Of a DNA stretch of 64,000 bases, positions 24,001 to 35,900 are shown piece by piece. This DNA is from Phylloscopus collybita (lineage: Eukaryota > Chordata > Aves > Passeriformes > Phylloscopidae). Made by a program: the position numbers and the translations under genes. Location: positions 34,936,501-35,000,500 of the forward strand of contig JAJNNQ010000075.1 in NCBI GenBank assembly GCA_027886175.1, given 5' to 3'. The stretch's first letter is position 1; every line of letters begins with the position of its first letter. A model generated the notes under the pieces. It had not been told where the DNA came from. It saw nothing but the letters and a program-made list of their open reading frames with translations, and made no database searches.

Positions 24001-25925
24001 GCAAGTTGGCACCAGGTGAAATTGTGGCTAGCAGGTTGTCTCCAACAATAACCCAAAAGAATGGAATATTCCAACTACAGCCTTCCATATTAAAAAAATC
24101 CAAACAACAAAATATTAAAAATGGGACTGCATTTTTTGGGGGTCACATTGCTACATTATGGCAAAGCAATGACAACTTTCCTTGTGCAACTTTTGGAATT
24201 TCCCTTTCAGGCCACTCTGTAGGAGGAGAAAAAAAAAATCTAAAGTGGGTGGCTGTGTTTACCAAACACCCTCCAGAACATAAGCTGGGTAGATCATCAT
24301 GTTCTTGCAAAATTATGTTTTCTTATCACAGCTATGTGATAAGAGTTTAAAATTGTTATTAAGTAGGGTCACACTATCACTGGCCTGGGATAAAGTTGTA
24401 TTTGTGTGTAACCAATTTCAGACATTGGAAGAATTGCTGAAACTCCTTTTAAAAGATATTGGCTGGTAATTATCCTTACCCCAGCCATGGCTGGAGCTCT
24501 TATAATTGTAACAGCATCTGTCATTCACACAATTTAAAGTGTTCCATGAAATCATTGTGTAGAAGTATTAATCTAAATCTGAATGGAGGAATTATATGCT
24601 AATAATTCCAAGAGACTGTACAAGCACTGGTTATAGCAATATTCAGTTGGTATTACTGATGGGATCCTGCTGGAAGGTATTTCCAGCATTTTTGTGCTTT
24701 TAGTAACATTTACTGAGAAATTGTTACCATGAATGTTTCAGTGCGGATTCACTGACGTAATGTAATCTCTAAAAGCTAGGAATGATTGAAGCTCTGGTTT
24801 GTTCCTGCTGCAGAATTTTGGCCAGATTTTTGTAGGACCAAGGAAAGTGTGATCATGAGCAGGATGGGGTGAAGTTGGAGAAACCTTTGTGTTTCTCGAG
24901 GGCATACTTTGCAAAGGGCTCAGGCAGATTGGAAGAGAAAGGATCCTGCAAAACGCAGCCTTTGTTCCCAGAGAGGAAACAGTGAAATCTGTGCCAGTAG
25001 GGCAAGTGCAATCTAAACCCAGGAAGTTAAACTCAGTCATTTAATTCTCTTATGTTTGTGTCTGGTTTTGTTAATTTCCTGTAAATTTGAAAAGACTTTG
25101 CAGCACAGGCACCATGACAGGGTTTGACCCGAGCAACGACCATCTGCTGGAAGGGAGGGACCTCTTGCCACAGAGGCTCAAGCACATGGCACATGAGCCT
25201 TGTGCAGCTGGCAGCTGAGAACGGGGATGCTGTTTCTTTGGAGCTCCTCCTGGCATTGCCACTATTTATTTATTACTTGGGTTCCACTTTCCCCGAGTGA
25301 GCACGGCTGTGTGCTGCACACCAGAGCGGCTTCACTCAGGGGCCGTGACCAGAGCTAGGGTCTGAGGTGGCCCCAGACTCTAATCTCAGTGGTGCTCCAG
25401 TAGATTTGGCTGCAGGGAAATGTTGACAAAAGTTGCCATTTCCTTGATGCTGTTTTGGATTTAATTTCACTTACTTCAGATGGTGGTCACTTTGGTCTTG
25501 ACATCAGGGAGAAATTTTTAATTGTATTTTTGATGCTAATAATTTATATCTGATTAAAGACATAAACTATATCCATGGATTGCTTAAATATGAAGGAAAA
25601 TTGATTAAAATGGATATTGAGGTGGGAAGCTGAAGTACTTCAGCTTAAAAACAAGCAGGAAAACCACATCAGATTTGTATTGTAACTAGTGGAGGTTCGG
25701 ATTTCAGCTGGCTTTCAAGCAACTTGTACATGCTGTTTTATATTTCTCAGTAATAAATGTTGCTCCTCACCCCAAAACTCAAATATAAATGTTTATTACA
25801 TATAAAGGACATGACTTTAGATTAGGAGTGTTCATACCAAGCCTTTTCATAAACAACATTTTTTGCACCAAATAGAAACAAAAACCATTCACATTTGGCA
25901 TTGATGTATTGAATACTATCTCAGT
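21038..25925. other. Non-coding, mostly unique DNA
   Basis: No exon could be supported. A 190-codon frame at 23778-24350 lies in a locally GC-richer patch but has no domain. A 136-codon minus-strand frame at 21694-22104 is likewise unrecognised. The segments 22860-23110 and 24420-24730 are AT-rich, repeat-free and full of TAAT/ATTA words, and may hold conserved non-coding elements. Confidence 0.5.
22864..22893. repeat. 11-bp inverted repeat with 8-nt loop
   Basis: The left arm ATATGCCATTT (22864-22874) and right arm AAATGGCATAT (22883-22893) are exact reverse complements around ATGATATG. It is too short for a microRNA precursor. Confidence 0.8.
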
Positions 25926-26032
25926 AAAAACAAACAAACAAACAAACAAACAAACAAAAAAACCAAAAAAAACCCACCCCAAAACCACAAAAAAACCACA
26001 ACAAAAAAAACCCCCAAACAACAAAACAAACA
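25926..26032 (+). repeat. (AAAC)n and A/C low-complexity tract
   Basis: About seven pure CAAA units pass into A runs with CC and CCCC interruptions. It is the complement type of the tract at 2131-2218. The minus-strand frame across it (Gly/Phe/Val-rich) is an artefact. Confidence 0.92.
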
Positions 26033-26822
26033 CTGGGTCACCTTTATACCTATTTCTTGATATTTAGTTAAATTTCACCCTATTGATATGTATCAGATAG
26101 CAAAAATTGGAGATGTCTGAAAAGGTTGGAGGATTCCCGGTTATCTAATGTAATGTTGTAGTAATCTGTGCCACTAAAATCCTAGGACTGCTTTTTTTCC
26201 CTTTTCTTTACAAAAATGATTTAGTGTCTCCTTTGTGTGTGTGTCCTTGTATCCTTTCTGTTTGTGTTCTGTGTATCAGGTAAAGAACAGTACTGCCTGA
26301 CTATCATGATGACCAAAACCCAGGACTGAGCTAGCAAATGATGATTCTTACTTCTACAGATTAAGTATTGTAACAACAACAACAACAACAAAAATGTCTG
26401 TTCATCTCATGGATATAATTTTACAGAAGTAAGTCTAGGCAGTGGAACTCTGACAATATGAATCAAGATGGCATGGTGACAGTGATATGTATGTACACTA
26501 TACATTTAGTTTTTTCTATGGGACAGCCAACCACCAGTGCAAGGCACTGGGCTTGATCCTTCAGTGTGGATGGGAAGGAGTCAACTATATTCAGTTCAAT
26601 TATCAAATTACTCAAAAATCCTAGTATGTGAGGAAAACTATTGGCAATGGTTTTTCTGACATCACCTGCTCTCCTGTCTAGTCTATTTATAACAGCATAC
26701 CCACCGCAACATCTCCGCCCTTGTGTAACAAATGTGATATACTCATGTTCCCAAATCCTTGTCTCCTCTCCTACTGGAGGTAAGGAGACCTCCTTTATAA
26801 TGCCTACAATAAGTTGACTTCT
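26033..26822. other. Non-coding DNA with a short (AAC)n
   Basis: A short (AAC)n microsatellite lies at 26372-26394. The 140-codon minus-strand frame (26463-26885) runs into the decayed LTR to the right. I recognise no retroviral protein in it. Confidence 0.45.
26372..26394 (+). repeat. (AAC)n microsatellite
   Basis: About seven AAC units run into a short A run. Confidence 0.9.
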
Positions 26823-27016
26823 TGTTGTGGATGGGAGTGGGAGCTTCAGACAAAGTTTATTAGAGAAGCCCAGCCATTGAGCCATAAGGTGCAGAGTGGA
26901 CCCCTTTGTATTCTAAATTCTTCTCAGAGAGAAGCCTGGGGGCAGCTGGATCTAATCTTAACCCCGGATTTTGCCAATGATTTAAGTAACCACGCCCTGC
27001 AGGATTAAAGACAGCA
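26823..27016 (-). mobile_element. Decayed LTR fragment (R/U5-like), reverse strand
   Basis: The minus strand reads CTTCTCTAATAAACTTTGTC at about 26848-26867, then AAGCTCCCACTCC and a CA-ending stretch. This is the polyadenylation-signal layout of an LTR. Upstream on the minus strand, the CAGCTGCCCCCAGGCTTCTC phrase resembles R regions of bird LTRs as I recall them. No target duplication was found and both boundaries are approximate. Confidence 0.4.
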
Positions 27017-30000
27017 AATAATATATATTTTTGTTAAATGAATTGTTTATTATGGCAAATGATTGGACCAAATATCTTAATCAGGATTATTTACTACAGT
27101 ATAAAACCTAGAACTACTAGTAGTGCATAGTATAGGATAGCATGTTTCACTGTATCACTGCAATTATATTAAAGCTAGCAAAAAGAAACAAATTTTAAGT
27201 AGAGATTGATGTAACTCACCATGCCAATGCTGATGGGCAGATCTCTTTTTTCTTCACCTTGAGGAGTATACTTGTAGGGTATTCCCAATTCAGAGACAGA
27301 ATCTCCACACACTCCAAGGGGAAATACAACATTGTCTGAGTTGCTTGACCACATTCCAGGGCAGAGCATCCTGCTACATTTGTTCCCAGTGCTACAAGCT
27401 GTGTTTCTGTGCTTCTGTCTGGCTGTGTTATTTGGCTTATGGTAATTGTAAAGCCTTGGAAGAGTATTTACTTACTGTGCATCTTGGCCAGCTGATTCAA
27501 GTTGCTTTGTAGTGGATTTAGTTCTCAAAATTACCCCTCAATTTACAGGGTTATTTTCCTCCCTGATGATCTTCCTGACAAACTGTCTAACAACTACCAG
27601 ATCTTGCTTGCACCATCCACTCCAGAAATGTCTGTTCTTCTCCATCCCCACTAACTCTATCTGGCATGGAAGATCTCTCTAATGGTTCTTGAAAGCTTTA
27701 GAATCAGACACTGTTATTAACCTGCATACATATAGGCAGTTTCTGGATATACTTCAGTGTAAATACTTGGTAAAGCCAAATGACAGCTCTCTCTGGATAG
27801 CTCTACCTCCAAAACATTTAGAAAAGTGTGACGCTCTTCATGTCCCCATGGTGAAGATTTCAGCCAGAAAACAGAAAAACCTGAATCTCCATGCAAGGGA
27901 ACCCAAAATTTAGGTATGATGCTGGATCCAGTTCAGATTCTATACAGATTGATAGTGATTCACAGCTTTTTGAGTGCCAAAGGATTCGGGTCTTCACTGA
28001 ATGCAAACTTTGGCTGCTCTATAACTTTAGAAGTGCTGATGTAATATGAACTGATTCAACCAGTTCAAAATCTCCAGAAGTGTTTTGAAGAGTTGTCTTT
28101 GTACAGCAGGTTTTATGACAGATCAAACACTGTCTATGCATGCAGCTTGCTAAATCAGGCATCATCTAGCCTCCTCCAGCTGCCACACACCTTCATAAAA
28201 TATATGGACAAAATGAAATCTGTATTGTGACTAATTTGACAGGTAGTTGTGAATCCACACTTCTCCTGGATCACGCTTGTGTTAAGAGTTGATTCTATCA
28301 TGAAGATGGCTGTTGTGAAGGAATGTGCAGTCTCTGACCTGTTCATGGTGAAGTGTAGAAAAAAATATTTTCACATTTTCTGGTGTCAGTTCTTCTGAAT
28401 TAGTGGAAGAAGATGTCTACTTTAAGCTGTTAGGTGAGCTATCATATTTTAATTACTCACAGAAGTGAATATGAGTATTGACACACAGCTCATCTCTAAC
28501 TACGAAATTCCTGGAAAAACTAAGCTACCAAGCATCGAGATATTTCTGGAACATGTATCAGCATTTCCTGTATTGTGAAAAGGAGATTTACAGTGCTGGA
28601 TCTGTAGGGGATAGTGTGCCAACAGAGTGTGGCAATGCTAATTTCCATGTATTCCTCTGTTATATTCAAAGAGTTTGGGTGATGCTCTTGCTGTGTAAGC
28701 ATATCTCTTTTTTTTTTTTCCTCCCTTGTACAACACCAGAATGTTTAAGCATTATAGCTGCGAGAGTTTGAAATGCTGTTTGCAAGTCAAACTGTTTCAA
28801 AGTAGCCCTAAGGGGAAGGAAAACAAATATTCCCTTAACCTTCATTCTAATTATATCAGTCATTAAAATACAGGGAACAAAGAACAGTGTTTATTAAAAT
28901 TCCCTTCTGCTGATAGCTCCTCTTTATAGTGTGGTTCATACCAGCAGATGTTTAGGGGAAGCATCTTTGTGGAAGAGAGGAATAGCATGCTTATGAATTG
29001 CGATCACTTAACCAAATATCTTAAAATATTCTGATACTCCCCATGATCTTTTATAGTATATGCTGAGGAGTTATTTTAAGAATGCATTTTCATTACAGTT
29101 ATCTCAGTGGTTGTCCAGCTTTGCACAGTCCATTTAATGTAAAACCCAGATGAAATAACAGTGTTTGATACTTGTTGATTAAGATCCAGACATGGCATTG
29201 TATGCTCTGCAGATAAGCAGAAAGAATAGAAATGGCTGTTTTCAATTGAAGACCTAATTTCCCTTTGCTATGAGAACTCTTGATCCTGTAATCATAAATT
29301 AATTAGGTTAATTCTGAGATTATTAATACAACTGGCATCTACTTCAAACAACGAAGCCATCTGCTTTTATGGGGGCATTGGAGAGGTACAGACTTCTGCT
29401 CTACATAATTTACTTTCTTCATAGGACTTTTCTTCTTCCCTGTAGTGCAAGTTTCAGAGTGGGCTTCAGAGCACATGCCCCTACCCTGAGTTTGTGACCA
29501 AGGTGACTATTCCACTCTGTTCAAAATAATCATACTCTGCCTTGGAAAGATTTGTCAAGTTATCTGGCGATCAATACAAATGAACAGAAGAAGAGAAATA
29601 CTCTGCTTTTTAGCCAAAATTTGAACCTGAGTGGATTTCTTTTCTGCTGTTTATGTGGCTTTTCACAATGATGACTAGAACAGGGTGATGATGTCAAATT
29701 TTTATTACAGAAATTTGATCTGGAACCACTTATTGGATTCAGCTTTCTCTTTTTGCTTCCTAAATGATAATAGATTTGCTATAATTTAGAGTTCTAAAAA
29801 TACTTAAACTTCAGCATTTATTTTAGGGGTAATTTTTGTTTTCTTTCATTTTTCCATTTGTAATCCACAGAAATGAAAACTGACTGTCATAAAGCTTTAA
29901 AAACTGCTTAAATATTTTAAGCAGTATGTTTTTCTGCAAAAAAATGGAAGTTTAATGTGGTGTATGCTACTAGTCTGGTACAGAGAGTAATAGTCCATTT

Positions 30001-32927
30001 TTCTTTCTTGGTGTTCATGCCACAAGGCCTCCAACTCATTTACAGGATGATTCTGGTACAAGCAAAATGAAGCAATCAGAGCAATCAGCATGGGACTAAG
30101 GGGCTCCAGCTCTCAGAGAGGTGCTGCATTGCACATCTCTGCTGCACACCACTTGTCTACCTTTATAGGGAAATACATGTTGCTTTTGATGGACATGATG
30201 ATGATAGCATATGCTATTGATGCCATTCTCCTAAGTTGGGGAATTCTAACACGTAAACCAGGTTACTGAGGCTTGTATGAAATTCAGGTCACACCTGACA
30301 CAAGAAAGACAAAGGAGATGACTTCTGGGAAGCTTCATATCCCAGCAGTAAAAGAGAGAGCAAGAACAAGCTCCTTAAGTTGAGTTACCAAAGCTCCATG
30401 GCATGCAAGTGTCAGCTGGTATCCTGAACTCTGTCATGTTTCGTGGCTGTGAGGATGAAGACCATTCACAGTGAAAAGAGCACGACAAGAGCAGCAAGCA
30501 CAGGGCTGATGGTATGAAAACAAACTGTTCAGGGAGCAGGTGGGAAGCAATGGGGGCCAAGCACCTTAACCCCACTTCAAGCATGTCTAATGCTCCAGCA
30601 GCAGAAGGCAGCTGTAACTGCAGTGGATCCTGGGGCAGCTCAGAGCTACTGCAGTGACATGTAGATCCCTTATCACTGGGGTATAGGCTGTGACTGCCAG
30701 TGTATTTTTGTTATGACTGAAAAATCTTCTTTATTCAATAAAAAGTTTAAATTATTTCCTCAGTTTTGCCTATGCTACAGGTCAGGATTGAGCTGCTGAG
30801 CTACCTGCTACAGAGGTGTATTGAGGGAGAAATGACCAGAAACTAGTTTCAGCAGCTAACCTTAGAGAGTTCTTCAGTAAATTTAACTTATCTCACTTAT
30901 AGAGAACAAGGTCGACTGCTTCCTCTTTTGTTTTTTTTTTCCATCTGTACCTGTTTTCCTTTAGTAAAAGAAAGACAATAACTGAGTCTATATTTCTATT
31001 TTAAAGATAAAACTAGCAGATCAGGTAATACTAGTTGTGTATGCCCAGAGGACTTTCTTCTGAAGACGCTTTCATTGCCATACGAGAGAGAATTCTCAAT
31101 CTTCCATGAGTAATGCCACTGGGCAAACCTGGTGATTTGCAGCAGCTCTGCTGGACTTGGTGTCTTCTGCCTTTCCAATCCATCTCTCTTTTTTTCTAAG
31201 GAAAAAGGAAAAGGAAAAGCAGAGAAAATAATTTGGTTCTGGAAGATTTCTGTTTTACTGAACTGCACATTTAGTATACAATACATGGAACAACACAAGT
31301 ACCTTCCCACCCTAATCTATATAAAGTGCTCCAAGTTTCCAAAACTCAAACTCTTGGAAAAAAGAAAAGGCCCTACAGAAGCATTCAAAACTAATGAAAA
31401 AATGTAATGAAGACAAAATACCTAGCTTATCAACATACACAACTTGCCTTCAGGAACAGGTTTCCACAACTTGTTGAATTTCAAGCAAAGAATATTTGTT
31501 TTTAAAAAGATGTCTTACATTATCCAAGCATTGACACAGACAGCAGTACACTCAGTTCTAGATGGAGCAGAATAAATATACTTATTCTGCACATTGCACA
31601 ATACAGGTTTACAGAGTGACTTGACCTTTCCAGTTGAGGGGGATAATTCCTTAAAGGTAGATTTCCACAAATACTTCCTTATTGATGAAAAAAAAAAACA
31701 ACCCAAATCCAAAAAGGATATTTAGAAACCCTAAAGAAATTGTAATTTTTTTTTCCCTGAGGCTGTTATGCAAATAAGGTTTTCAGTGGGTTGCTGTTTT
31801 ACATTAAACTAAATATGGAAGGGTCACAAACCACTGGTTCAGATTCAGTTCTGTGATACTGTAAAGGCATTTAAATGAAGGGTATTGTTTTCTATTTACA
31901 CTTGTACCAGAAAGACCAACAGAGGTGTTTGCTGCTTACTAAATTTTATGGAAGCAAAGTGCAGGAAGTCATGAATAGTCTGCTTTTATTACTGAAATGC
32001 ACATTCTCTTTCATTTTGCTTTGAGTCTTACATAAAAACCCCCCACTTCCACTGTTAAAAATCATCATCAACCCCCAAATAAGCCAGTATTGCACGTATT
32101 CTGGAAAATGAATATGACCTAATTAAAAATATAGAGGTAAAAGCACCAGTTGCATTCAGTAATTGCCAGCAGGCAATGATATTGCATGCAGAAAATTGAC
32201 TAGTATACCCAATATAAATTATTGATGCACTCATATTGACTTATTCTGACTCTGATGGATAGAAAATGTGACACTATTGTAATGTGCATATTGTATTAAT
32301 AACATAACTAATCAAAGATAATTTTTAACAAACTATGACATAAGGCGCTAAATTATTGATGGAGAACAGTTTAGAGATGGTTAGTGCATTAGTTGAATGT
32401 GCTCATTTCACTGACCATTTGGTCTGGTCCCATCTGCCACAAGTTAGCTTCCTCAGCTCTCTAGTACCCATTCAGGTGCATTTGGAGCAGCTGGGATATT
32501 AGCTCTCTATGGAGAAATAAGATCTCACCATGACTCGCCAATGCTCCCTGCAGTTCCGTGCTCCCCAGCAGCCTCTTCAACAATAGGACCAGGCCCTTCT
32601 CAGTTCCAGGTCTAATAATTTAATCCCATAAAACAACGTAACTTAGTCCCTCAGAGAGCCCAACCTTATTAATAAAAAATGCGGGCATACAATTTACATT
32701 GTTATAGTGACATTCCTCAATATTGCTTTTTTTTCATTCTGTCAAAAGCTGCTTAATAAAGAAAAGACTTATTCAAGGAACTAATGTGGCCATTTGAGGT
32801 AATTGGCCTAGGATTATGGCATGAAAATTAGGAAAAAGTGGAGGCAGTGGTGGGGAGGGGTGTGAGAATTAGGGGAGTTACTCTATTAAAGGAGATTGTT
32901 TCTTTAATTCTTTAGTTTGTGGAATAG
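27017..32927. other. Non-coding, mostly unique AT-rich DNA
   Basis: No exon, RNA gene or repeat recognised. At 27223-27460 the minus strand has an open stretch followed by GTGAGT (a splice-donor-like word), but there is no supporting acceptor or protein match. The segment 32100-32420 is a candidate conserved non-coding element (separate entry). Confidence 0.5.
32100..32420. promoter_or_regulatory. Candidate conserved non-coding element
   Basis: AT-rich and repeat-free, with many homeodomain-type words (GTATTAATAACATAACTAAT, AAATTATTGATG) and a TTGCATGCA-like word near 32183. The composition fits enhancer-type elements in gene deserts. Inference only. Confidence 0.25.
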
Positions 32928-32966
32928 CAACAACAACAACAAGAACAACAAACAAACAAACAAAAC
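32928..32966 (+). repeat. (AAC)n / (AAAC)n microsatellite
   Basis: CAA units with one AAG change, then four CAAA units. Confidence 0.9.
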
Positions 32967-35900
32967 AGCCCCAGAATATGGATTTCAAAACAGTAAAAGC
33001 TCACTTTTGATCCATTTACAGGTAAATGTGGTAGTATCAAATAGGTCATATACTATTAGTATAATTTAGCAATCTGTTAGACAGGGAATCAGGATAATCC
33101 ATATTGTGACTCAAAGAACTAAAACAAGTGGCTCTCCTTAGTGACATCTAAGTTTTGTGATAGGAATCAGCCATTGTGTATCATGCAGTATTTGCAGACT
33201 GTCCATTTCCACAGATGTTTTAAATTAGAAGTTGTTCTTGGTTGTTCACCCTGAAATACCATCTCATGAGGAATTCCAGGAAGAAGCAAATGGTTGGAAA
33301 CTTAAAGAAAACATTACCTGATGGCAAGAATCTTTTGAAAGAAAATACTTTTCATATCAGTCTTCACCAGGGGTGGTGGGAAATGACACTCATTAGCACA
33401 CAGCTCTGTAAACCTTCCAGAATTCCCTTCCACCCTGCTGATTTTCTGCTGTATAACGGCTTTGAGAATGTCTACAATTTCAGAGACCAGTTTTTAGTCT
33501 AGGCAAGTTCTCTTTGTGCTAGATTTGTCATGCTCCCACATGGTCTTCTAGGCTGAATCAGCTGTCCCACCTAAGCAGCACTCTGTAATGCACACAATGC
33601 CCCTCTGCCTTAGCTAATACCCTGAGTGCTAAATGAGCTTTAGCAATTGCTAGCAGCAAGCAAGGCTGAATCAGAGGATGAAGTCAGCCTCTGAATGAAC
33701 AAAAAAGTATGTCAAAACACTATTTGATTAATGTTGCCAAAAATGTCCTTATTTCTGATTGTCCATAATCAGAGAGTGTACAATTTTAATTGTTTTTCCT
33801 TTAGGTAGGCTGCAATTTACTGTCCTCACTGAAACAGAATGAGGTAGGTCTGAAAAAGCAGGGGAATTTCAGGAAGTATTCATATAGCAAACCACTGTTT
33901 ACTGTAATAACACGGACCCAGCAGAGAGTGATGAAAAATATCTAGATTTTTCATGTGTTTCCTGAAAATCAAGGCAGTGTTCCTGTCTCGATCCTCAGCT
34001 CACTTGCCTTTTCTGTCTCTAAAAAAAGTAGAAAAGACTTCTCCAGAGCTAGGTTTTGTCCTAGTCATAGGTGAAACTATTAAGGGCAACTGGGAGCTTT
34101 CACTTCCCTGCTCTGGTATGATTTCTCTCATGTGACTAACATATAACAACAAAAGCTGTGGTGAAGTTTCCAGCTTTCCAGTTCTGGTGGCACACACTGA
34201 GGATTTCTGTGGCTCTCCAGTTCAGTCATTTGCTTGGGGGGAATGCTTGGGAACTTCCAAGAACCCAAACTAGTCTATTTCCCTTTAACCCATGAAAACA
34301 CCACATTTGCTTCCCCATCCTTGCCAGGCATGACTAATGCCAGCCCTCAGGACTAATCCTTAAAAAAGCACTTCTGAAGAACTGTTTTCTCCAAAGGATT
34401 TCAGGCATATAAAAAGAGAAGAGCTTTCTTTTTTTTTTAATTTTTTTTTTATTTTTCTATCTTTTTAAATGGTATGAGAAGATTGTGTCCCATGAGACAG
34501 CAGTATCATCAAATTTTCTCTCAATAGTGTTCTCACAGGTTGAACACAGCTGTGATACAGTATGTGATTTTTAGGAAACACGACACCAAGTACAGAAGGG
34601 ACAGAAACGTGTTTTCCTACTGTGGCAGGCAAAAGGAGTTCTTATTTTGGTATTCTAATTGCTAGAAAGCATATGATCTCCAACTGTTTCTTCCAGAAGA
34701 ATTAAAAATTGTCAAGTGGCATTCTGCCTTCTTTCTGCATTTCATGGAAACAGCTGGCTAAACTTCTGCACTCCCTTATCCTTCTGCTGGAGCCTGGTTT
34801 TTAGTCACCAGCTTGCTTTTTTGCCCATCTATTTAAACATTGTTTACACCTTATTAATCTAGGCAGAGTATGACATTCTGCAAGGTCTTGAAATGAAGCT
34901 CAAAAATTGTGCAGTAGATTTATCAAAAGCCACTTTAACAAAGACTGAGATCTGACAGTCCTGGTGTAAGTCAAAGGGTTTATCCATATTGAATTCCTGT
35001 ACAATTTAATCCCTGTAAAGTTTCACAAATTCACAACATGAAGAGTCTAATTCAGGAAAAGAGGCCATAAAAGAAGTTCATTTTTTTTTTCTGATCTGTG
35101 TATGTTATAATAAAATTGGTTGTTCCCATATCAGAGAAAATTATGCCTGTCTGCATGCTGCATCCTCACAGAGAAATGCAGTTAGCTTTGCATTGAAGAC
35201 AGGAAGCAGAAGTTTAGGTTGTACCGTGCAACATCTCAGAGACTGCAGTGCCATAAAACATAATGAAAAAATGGCAAAGTCTGAGCAGTGTCTCACCTAT
35301 GTAGAGCAAACAATGCAGAGTTAAAGATATCCCAGGGAATGATTCATTTACCCAAAAGACTGTCCAAATTAAGGCACCAGAACCTAATTAGAGACAATGG
35401 CTAAAGTGCTCTGCCCTGCCAGTATTCCTGCTCACACAGTGGTGGCAAAACCATCTTGCCCCTCAGCATCCCATAGCTTAAGGATGGTACATTAAAAAGC
35501 AGGACTAAAAATCTGATGTGGTTTTATATGGAGATTTCTAAGCCTAACTCTAGCATGTTTTCTGGAGGGACTTGGGTTTCATTGGCCATAGTTATATTAC
35601 AACGAGCATATGGACATGAGCCCAGGCTGTGGCATGGGCATTCCATGAGCTTCAGTGCTTGTGGAGAGAAAGCCTGATTCCACCTCCCCCCATACAGAGA
35701 AGCCATGTCCCTCCTGCCTGCAGCGTGAAGTGTCTTTGTGCAGTTGTCCCTGTCACCAGCCTGTACAGACAATGCCTTCCAGTGACAGCACCTTGCTGAA
35801 TTCAGGCAGTGAAGCTGGGCTGGGGTTGTTGAAAGAGCCAATACCATGAATAGTAAGGACTGAAGAGGGGCAACAGGCAGCCCAGGGTGGCTGCAGGGAG

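Noticed and set aside
27223..27480. Possible minus-strand exon ending at a GTGAGT donor-like site
   Set aside because: No acceptor, no protein match, and the frame is short; a single GTGAGT is common by chance.
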